Positions 57,274-64,000 of a stretch of 64,000 bases of DNA are shown piece by piece. The notes under the pieces were generated by a model that ran no database searches, had not been told where the DNA came from, and saw nothing but the letters and a program-made list of their open reading frames with translations. This DNA is from Bimuria novae-zelandiae CBS 107.79. Its lineage: Eukaryota; Ascomycota; Dothideomycetes; Pleosporales; Didymosphaeriaceae. The position numbers were made by a program, and so were the translations under genes. The stretch lies in the NCBI GenBank assembly GCA_010015655.1, contig ML976718.1, positions 1-64,000 of the forward strand, read 5' to 3'. Position 1 is the stretch's first letter; each line of letters opens with the position of its first letter.

Positions 57274-59301
57274 TATTAGGCTAGGTAAAGCTTTAGCTCG
57301 CTAAAATGAGTCTAACTTAAAACTTAGTCTACTATTTTAGGCTAATATAAACATCGTGGGAACTCTGCATAACTAAAAACTTTTATTTAAAAAATTAGTA
57401 ACTATTAATAATAAGAGTAATAAAGAGGATTTATGTAACGCTGCCTCTATATTTACCTATAAAGATTTATAACTAAATTAGATATTTAAGCGTTAGTAGC
57501 TAGCCTCTAAGTTGCTTAACTATTTAGTAGACAAGATTTAGAGTAATAAAGAAAGATATTTTAGCTTTAGTATTATAAAAAGTAGTAGCATTTAGACTAA
57601 CCCTATTAAGCTACACTTTAACAGGTATAGTAAATAATAATATTTATTATTTACTAATCTAAGCTATCTATAGCATATAGTAGACTATTAGGGAGACTTT
57701 TAATAGTTTACTTAGTTTTTTATACCCTTTACTTCCTTAGTAGAGACGCTAATTTTCCTATTATTACTTAAAGTATTACTCTTCTCTTCTAATTTGCTCT
57801 CGTGGACTTAGTTTAATAAGCTCTAACTAAGAGCAGTAATAATTTTCTTATTTAAATAATTAAGGCGTATATAACTAGGCTTGCTGTATATGTAGTATAA
57901 ACCTTTCGCTTTAGCGTCTTTGCAAGAGATAGTAGCAAGCTTAGTAAAATCTTAAGCAGGTTTAGACTTGGCGCGGACCTCCTTCTTAATCTTGCGACGT
58001 TCTATAGAGCTGCGATTGCTCGCTAGGGCTATATTCTTCTTCTTCTAGTTCTGCTTCTAATTCCAGGTTCGCCTACGCTGGGCATAGACTACTATGCTAA
58101 TAACAGAGATAGCAAAGCTTTCGTAGGAGATAGATAAGTCCTAGGACTTCTCTAAGAGTTAGCTATTATCTAGGGTAAAGGAAATATGCTTATAGAGGAT
58201 AGTCTTTCTCTTATTTACGTAAATATTAGCACGATTAGTAAGGCCGTTAATATAGCTAATAAACTAGTAGATATCATTATTAGTATTATATATTAACTTA
58301 GCTAGCTCCTTACGCGCCTAGGTAGCGTTATAAAGGTTTTAGTATACTACTTGCAGGGTGCTTATTATCTTAAAAATATTCTTAAATAAATTTTTTATTA
58401 AGTTATAGCAGTGTTAAACTAGATTAGCTATAGGGCTATTAAGATAACTATAAAGATATATTATACGGCTACGTTCCCTCTTAAAGCATTTATTGTCTTT
58501 ATCTAACTTATTATATATCTTAGTAGCCTAGCGGGTAAACTAGTCCTTTTTACCCCTAAAGACACTAGGGTCTTAGCGTAATTCTTAGATTTTTATATTA
58601 TAGTTCTTGTTACTTACTTACTAGTTTTTACTATAAGTTTTAAAACTATTTATAATAGCGTAGCTAGTAGCTTTAAAGTTAATTTTACTAAAGCTACTAT
58701 TATTAGGAGTAATTTTATAGCGTAAAGCTATATTTTTCTTCTTAAAGGTATTAAGGTGTACTAAGATAGTAGTTAGGTTAACTAAGGGAAATATATTATT
58801 AGTTAGAATAAAAGTGTTAAGTTACTAAATAGAATTAAGAATAAATTTAGCGTTATATTAAGTAGTATAGAAGGGAATTAGAAATTCTTTTAAAAACTTA
58901 TTTTTAATAGTCTAAGGTACTTTTTCTCTTTGTAGTTAGTCTGCGGAGAATTCTCTAGGCAGGCTAGTGTTAATTATAGTATATAGTATAAGAGACGCGG
59001 CGTTTTCTTATACGTCCTTAGGCTCCTTAGTAGACTTAAAGTTATTATAGTCTATATTAGCAGCTATAGGATTTAGCTTTTTAGTAGTTTTTTTTTAGAG
59101 ACTTCTAGTAGTTAGATAATTTTATAGGGGGTCCGTAGTTAATTTAGGGTAGTATAGACGTTTTCTTTAAGAGTCTTATAGCTTAGTGTTTCGTTATATA
59201 TAGCTAACGTTGTAATAACAATTTAAGGATAATTAAGGGAGTAAGTATTACGCGTGTTTATTTAATTACTTACTAAAAATTAGAAAGAGAGAGTAGAATT
59301 A
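57274..59301 (-). pseudogene. gag-side relic of D
   Basis: Minus strand. Near 57925-57870 a segment reads 'SCKDAKAKGLYYIY' then 'SKPSYIR', a CCHC zinc knuckle if Tyr codons are RIP-mutated Cys. The rest of the frame (about 1.3 kb upstream of it) should be gag but is not otherwise recognisable. Confidence 0.55.
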
Positions 59302-59578
59302 TATTATAACTAATAATAAAAGTAGTAGAAATTAGCTTTATTAGGCGCTATAGACGAAGATTCTACTCTAAGGAGAAAAGAAGGGAAACCCTTAAGAGCT
59401 AAGGAGACGCTATATCCAAAACGCAGTAACCACCTGCAGTTATATGCGGGCTATTGGGGCAGGTGCCTGCCAAGACGTTCTGGGAAGGAGACGCTGTAGT
59501 CAGGACGCAGCTACTTATAGTCACGTGCATGCTAGTAGGGCAGGCGCCTGCCCCGACATTCTGGGAACGGTCCTCACA
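59302..59578 (-). repeat. 5' LTR of D, RIP-mutated only at its inner end
   Basis: 277 bp. The first 47 bases (next to the interior) differ from the 3' LTR at 18 sites, all C-to-T or G-to-A; the other 230 bp differ at only a few. Followed by target copy AGATG (59579-59583). Confidence 0.9.
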
Positions 59579-59583
59579 AGATG

Positions 59584-59666
59584 TGTCAGGGAGCCCCCTG
59601 TCTATTACACTAGAAGAGACATATAGCGTAACAGGAGCATCTCAAGCCCTTGTACAAACCGTTACA
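59584..59666 (-). repeat. 5' LTR of copia E, second part
   Basis: Completes the LTR begun at 41863; ends ACCGTTACA, followed by target copy TTTTC (59667-59671). Confidence 0.85.
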
Positions 59667-59671
59667 TTTTC

Positions 59672-60180
59672 TACTCTTATTAGCCTATCTACCCTACTAA
59701 TAATAATAAGAATTAGATAATTATTTTTATACTTAAAACTTATATAGTAAAGTTACTAAGTCTTCTAGCTAACCTAACAAATAAATAAGATTCAGTATAA
59801 CTTTTAAAGAGAATCTTTTAACATGAAATTATTAAAGCTATTAAATGAAAATTATATTTTATAAATTAACGTAGACACTTTTAACGCGTGTGAGTAATTA
59901 TTTTTAACTGTTATATTTATAGTTACTTAAAATTAATATAATTTCTTATTATAAGAAGTAAAGCATCTTAAACAATTTTTACAAATTTAAAAAGTATTTT
60001 ACCCTAAAAGAAAGAATGTACCAAGTAGTTTTACCTTAAATACTTATAGTAATAGGGAATAAAATTAAAAGGTATCCTCGAAGGAATAGATTTACTGGAA
60101 ACTAGTTATTAATATTTACACTTTAGCATTCGTGCGGGTTGAGAATTGTATTAATAGCTTTAACAAAAAAATCTAACAAA
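59672..60180. other. AT-rich relic DNA, continuation of the stretch left of E
   Basis: No gene recognised. Composition returns to normal at about 60180. Confidence 0.5.
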
Positions 60181-60826
60181 GGAGGGGTACATTAGGTAGC
60201 ATTTTGCGGTGTCGGTGACACAGTAGCGGGGATAAATCCTGGCGGCACAGTAAAGGTTTGGCTCAAGCATACCCCAATCGTGAAGGTGTAAGATCAGGTA
60301 AGACAGTTCTTCTTAGAATTATCTAGTATTATGTGTTATTCTAACCAAATCATACAAATTTATAGCGGGAGGGTATCTCCATTTTCTGTGACGCAATGCG
60401 GGTTCTAACGAAGTGCAAGCAGTACTGCGTTAAGCTGCCTGTACATGTAATGATGATAAGGATCGTGGTGGGATTCAAATCAGGCTGCCTGTCAATGTTC
60501 CCTGCGGTTCATGAAACGAAAACTTAGTTCAATGGCTCATTTGCAGTTACAACAGGATCTTAGTATCAATCTGGTAAAGGGCGCGAATTGAGTTCTTGAG
60601 AAAATGCCCCCGACTAAGTAACACATGGTAATACTATACCGCTCACCGCTTGCAAGAGACTCCCAGTCGTTGCTGTCCCGCGACTCTCTCACTTGCTGTT
60701 TTGGTCTGGAGCTCTTACTTTTTACTCGTCCCACGCACTAGTCTAACTACTTAACCTCGATTTCAACTTCACGCCCAATCTTGATCTCGAAAACCATTTC
60801 TCCAACTTGCGGAGGCATCTACCACC
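60181..60826. other. Intergenic sequence at the start of the second gene island
   Basis: Normal composition; nothing specific recognised. Probably includes the 5' flank of the gene at 60827. Confidence 0.4.
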
Positions 60827-61611
60827 ATGGAGGCCCCGAAGAAGCGTCGCAAGCTGAACGACGAACCAGGCCCCCGCAGACTCGAGCATCAACTCACAGT
60901 CGCCCGCTTCTCGCCTTGAGCTCCTCCCTCGCGAGCTCCGCGAGCGCATCGACTTCTACCTCGGTATACCCGTCGCAGGTTTGTGTCTGCACATGTGTGA
61001 CGAGGCTTGTTTTTATTACCTTGCACGGCCCATTATGAAATTTGAACTGGTTGACATCCTTTGTGATTAATCCATTCATGGAGTCCGTCATCCGAGAATT
61101 GCAAAAAGAGATAGATGTTCAGCCAGAACTATCAGTCGCGGAACACCTCGTAGAACTGAGCTACATCAGTGTCCGCGGGCACGGCGAAATCATGACGGTC
61201 CGCGGCAGAAACATGGATCTGGAAGACAATAGCATGGCAATGGAAACCGACAGGAAGCTTGGTCATATTCGCTGTACCACGATTGATCCCGAAGTGCTTC
61301 GTATGGTAATGGTAATGGTCGAGAAGCTCGTAAGTTTCGGGTCTTCGCTCACTTATTTTAATGATAGCTAACCATACAGGCACACCACACATTCTCCCGG
61401 TTCCCCCAACACCGAAATATGGGCACAAGTCTTTTCTTCTATCATGATGTCGCAGCTTGTTTTCGTCTTCCGACAACGTCTTAAGGTAAGATAAAGACAC
61501 TACAGGCTTCATGGCTGAAGTGCTGTTAATCCACACCAGTAGTCGTCATTCGCAAGCCAGGCGAACAGTAGGCCTTCAAGCTGGACCATTACTACATTGA
61601 AGAATGGATGA
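60827..61611 (+). pseudogene. Small hypothetical gene, probably frameshifted
   Basis: ATG at 60827 in a strong context (ACCACCATGG). The first residues, MEAPKKRRKLNDEPGP, include a nuclear-localisation-like basic run. Reading on meets a stop near 60917. One base fewer in the C5 run at 60871-60875 would open the frame 'LELLPRELRERIDFYLGIP', which resembles the start of F-box-type fungal proteins. A further open segment (61084-61329, 'ELQKEIDVQPELSVAEHLVE') is followed by two well-formed introns: 61330-61380 (GTAAGT, GCTAAC, CAG) and one starting at 61495 that ends in TAG near 61541. The model ends at TGA 61609-61611 after '..WTITTLKNG'. How the part between 60975 and 61084 is joined is unresolved; a weak-donor intron or a second frameshift are options. 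Function unknown. Confidence 0.4.
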
Positions 61612-61929
61612 CACGATCGCCGCCACTATGTAAGGCGGATGAATAGCGTCAGCCGTTTCAAAGTCTAGTCGGAGCAGCCTGAGTACGCCTGCGCGACTAT
61701 AGGTCGGTGGCAAACTCTTGCATCGGCTTCCTTTTCGCTCTCTGTGAGCCAACGGCCGGAGGTCACCCGCACACTGATAGAGATAACACCATGGATATTC
61801 AGTATTGATGAACGATTTGGTTTTTTCAACGATAGGACTTTTACCTGGAACTCCATCTAAAGGTAATCTGTTACGTGAGGTTGTATCAACCATTTTCTCA
61901 CTCGACCAAAAATCCCTGTGACGCGAATA
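61612..61929. other. Intergenic, nothing recognised
   Basis: Normal composition. Minus-strand ORFs of 105 and 63 codons here have no recognisable domain and are not called. Confidence 0.4.
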
Positions 61930-63766
61930 TCATCTCCTATCCACCGAGCTCCTAACATCCTCCCCAAAGCTCATCGCCCTCCTCCTCCTCTCGGCCTCAT
62001 ACCTAACATCGCCTCGACTCCCACTCTTCATCAACCTCTCCCCTCCCATCGCCAAGCCGCCCTCCACCGGACTCTCCTTCTCGCTCCGACTGTTTTTTCT
62101 TCTCCTCCGTACAAGCTGGTATCCTCGATCGAGCTCGACCTCTATCGCACACCTGACCTTTAGCGCACCAACAGCGGGCCAAACGCTCCTCTCACCACGG
62201 CGAATCCAGTAGTCCAGTGCCTCCTTCGTCGGGTTCTCGAGTAGCCTAAAGAAGTCGCTAGGCGTGAGTTCTGGGACGAGTGTCAAGCTAGGTCCAGGAA
62301 TATTCTCATCGAGCAGGAATCTGCGGATAGACGGTGGCAGCACGCCGAGTTCGTTAAGCTGATGGAGTCTGTGTTGGATTTCCATTACGATGAGGCGTAG
62401 AATGGGCACGCTAACCTGCCATTTTCCGCTGTCTTGCTTAGGGTTGGGGTGGTGCAGGTCGGAGCGCAAGAACGGTGCGAGGTAGGGCCGCGCTTGTGAG
62501 ACGATGAAGTGATTTACGTTGAAGAGCTCTGCGATGCGGTGAAGTGGTGATTCGCGTGCATCTGCGTAGCTCGCGTGGGTCCAGGGTCGGAATGTGGTAG
62601 ATAGAGACGGCGACCAGGGTGTTATGCGACCTGTATCATCTTTACAGAGGAGAGTCACTGGCTTGTACAGGTTAGACGAGGAGGCGTTGGAGGCGAGAGC
62701 CGCGGACCAAATGAGTACGTTAGGCGCGGTAAGGTAGTTGAGGAGGTCTGGAACACCGCCTCCACCCGTAGTGGATACGGTGATGTTCAGGACTCTCTTG
62801 GTCTTAAGGTAGGCTTCTTCAAAGGTGAGGTCTTCGACGTTGGCGCGCACCACCTGCTCGAGCACATCCACGTCGAGAAAATAACCATCCTTTAGGAAGC
62901 GCCTGATGCGTCGGAAGAGCGTCTGGTACCAACTGCTCTGCCTATGAGCTTCTACTTTCTTGGTAAACGCTGTGAGGTCGATGCTGGAGCCTTTGAGGAA
63001 GTCGAGCAGCTCGTCTTCGGTGTGGACGCCCACAAGGGCTGCGATCAATGCGCCAGTTGCGGTTCCAGCAATAATACGGGGTAACAGACCGCGCAGATGG
63101 AGCGCTTTCACGACACCTAGGTGGCAGAGGCCGAATATGGCGCCGCCTTGTAGAACAAGGACTGAGCGGCCAAACGCCTGGCGCGTATCGTGGAGCACAT
63201 CTAGCTTGTTCTGGTTTGTAAGGCCAGATTCGGCCGTGACGGGATAGCACGTGACATGGTCTATGGCAAGCGCAACCTGCGTGATGTAGTCCTCGATCAG
63301 GAGCTTGGTCCCCGCAAATGCCCTGTTAAACAGTCGCGGCGCTGTGATGTTGCCCAAATTCCTGACCAGTCCGCTGCGCAACAGCGACACAAGTCCAAGT
63401 ATGTCGTCCTCCTCGCGGGTCTCGATAATAGCCTGTAGACGCTCGTAGATAAGGCGGTAATCGTAGTATTTGGAGGTTGGGTTCTGGCGCCAGAGGTCGT
63501 AGCCAAGGACCTCATCGAGCTGGAACGCCGCGGCTTCGTATTCTTCGTAGAGATTCGCGGATGCGAGCGCTTCAAAGAGCACGTCGCGTGGCTTCTTCTG
63601 TGTCCACCATGTAGATACTTTCTTTGATATTGTTGTTAGTATCTGCATCGCGTGTCCGGTGGTGCAGACGTACCAGCTGCCAGAATATGAATACATCGAG
63701 CAAACAGGCCCACACAGTACTTGCTATGGCGGCAAGGTTAGCCCGTCCCGGCTTCTGCTTGGGCAT
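61930..63766 (-). CDS. Patatin/DUF3336 lipase-like protein (Tgl3/4/5 type), frame interrupted near the N-terminus
   Basis: The main frame is 63696-61930 (588 codons). It carries a DUF3336 region ('LYEEYEAAAFQLDEVLGYDL') and then a patatin domain with the glycine-rich 'LQGGAIFGLCHLG', as in fungal triacylglycerol lipases of lipid droplets. The nucleophile elbow, normally GXSXG, reads GTATG (63066-63052), with Ala in place of Ser. The usual Asp-Gly before 'ELFNVNHFIVSQ' is also absent ('HASYADARESPL'), so catalysis is doubtful. The likely true start is ATG 63766: that frame gives MPKQKPGRANLAAIAS and then a membrane-like 'VWACLLDVFIFWQLV'. It runs one base out of phase with the main frame and must switch between about 63650 and 63600; no GT..AG intron of credible size explains this, so it is a frameshift or sequencing error. 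No RIP is visible. Confidence 0.78.
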
Positions 63767-64000
63767 GGCTGAAATTGCCCGTGATCAGCGCGAGTCGCAT
63801 GATTTGTTGTGTGCGCGGGGAAATGCACACATGGAGCGATGATGCTTTCTTTGTGGAGAGATGCCTTTCACATGTCTCGGAGATGTGAGCGAGTGTGGCG
63901 GAGTTCCTGCGCCACAGTAACAACCACTATTGTCAACAAGCAAGCTAGCTTAATAAGCTTAATTAACTTAATTAGAAATAAGAAAGTTAACTAATTTAAG
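63767..64000. other. Upstream flank, then AT-rich relic DNA
   Basis: Normal composition to about 63935, then AT-rich sequence (TTAATTAA-type words) to the window end, presumably the edge of another RIP-altered block. Confidence 0.5.

Larger units (their letters stand above)
41962..59578 (-). mobile_element. Ty3-like retrotransposon D, inserted in the 5' LTR of E
   Basis: LTRs of exactly 277 bp (41962-42238, 59302-59578), target duplication AGATG (41957-41961, 59579-59583). Without A2 it is about 5.45 kb. A C-rich tract (42239-42250), the complement of a polypurine tract, abuts the left LTR, so D is on the minus strand. The interior encodes a CCHC gag remnant on the right and a Ty3-type RT on the left. 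It has no LTR similarity to families A, B or C. Confidence 0.87.
27313..59666 (-). mobile_element. Ty1/copia retrotransposon E, host of the second nest
   Basis: LTRs of 182 bp at 27313-27494 and at 41863-41961 continued at 59584-59666, with a perfect TTTTC target duplication (27308-27312, 59667-59671). Removing H, B2 and D with their duplications leaves about 5.2 kb, normal for a copia element. A run of seven C (27495-27501), the complement of a polypurine tract, abuts the left LTR and makes that the 3' LTR, so the element is on the minus strand. The primer site at 41862-41850 matches a half-tRNA(iMet) type. The outer LTR start reads TATAG, a RIP form of TGTAG or TGTGG. Coding is destroyed by RIP. 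Confidence 0.88.

Noticed and set aside
60455..60495. Possible tRNA T-arm (GGGATTCAAATC)
   Set aside because: No matching D-arm, anticodon arm or acceptor strand in the 75 bases upstream.
61918..62163. 81-codon plus-strand ORF
   Set aside because: Opposite-strand shadow of the patatin gene C-terminus.

Overview
The window looks like a chromosome segment from a filamentous ascomycete (Pezizomycotina; a Dothideomycete-like AT-isochore genome is my inference). The genes have short introns (45-70 bp) with GT..AG ends and recognisable branch sites, there is a fungal Zn2Cys6 regulator, and most of the DNA is transposon sequence wrecked by C-to-T and G-to-A transitions, the signature of repeat-induced point mutation (RIP). 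About four fifths of the 64 kb is such relic DNA. Two GC-normal islands (about 19.93-26.9 kb and 60.18-63.93 kb) hold the host genes.

Layout. 1-2.1 kb: piggyBac-like transposase relic. 2.5-19.9 kb: first nest. A Fot1/pogo-like transposon (G) is split by a Ty3 chromovirus (B1, 3169-19501, target duplication GCCGT). B1 contains a second chromovirus (A1, 4402-11361, minus), two solo LTRs of a third family (C1, C2) and a Fot1/pogo transposon (I) inside its 3' LTR. 19.9-26.9 kb: a Zn2Cys6 transcription factor (20535-23435, six exons, 879 codons), a non-coding stretch with weak repeats, and a decayed FAD-linked oxidoreductase. 27.3-59.7 kb: second nest. A Ty1/copia element (E, minus) holds a small non-autonomous LTR element (H), a chromovirus (B2, with solo LTR C3) and, inside E's own 5' LTR, a Ty3-like element (D). 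D holds chromovirus A2, which holds a Ty1/copia element (F). Host 5-bp target duplications were read directly for almost every insertion, so the nesting order is firm. 60.8-63.8 kb: a small hypothetical gene and a patatin/DUF3336-type lipase-like gene, each with an apparent frameshift.

Main discovery candidate. In both chromovirus families the space between pol and the 3' LTR carries an ORF on the strand opposite to pol. In A1 and A2 it is 516 bp with no indel, and its stop codon overlaps the pol stop codon within one CTAG. In all four copies (A1, A2, B1, B2) the ORF shows a C-X2-C-X6-C-X8-C-X2-C-X6-C spacing, once TAT/TAC codons at cysteine sites are read as RIP-mutated TGT/TGC. That is the spacing of a fungal Zn2Cys6 cluster, and charged helix-rich sequence follows it. 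This suggests that these retrotransposons carry their own antisense zinc-cluster protein.

Other leads: a patatin protein lacking the nucleophile serine and probably the catalytic Asp; a half-tRNA(iMet) primer site shared by copia E and the small element H; a shared non-CCA primer-site sequence in chromoviruses A and B; hypervariable repeat cores in LTR family C; and RIP-type stop codons in a host gene bordering a nest.
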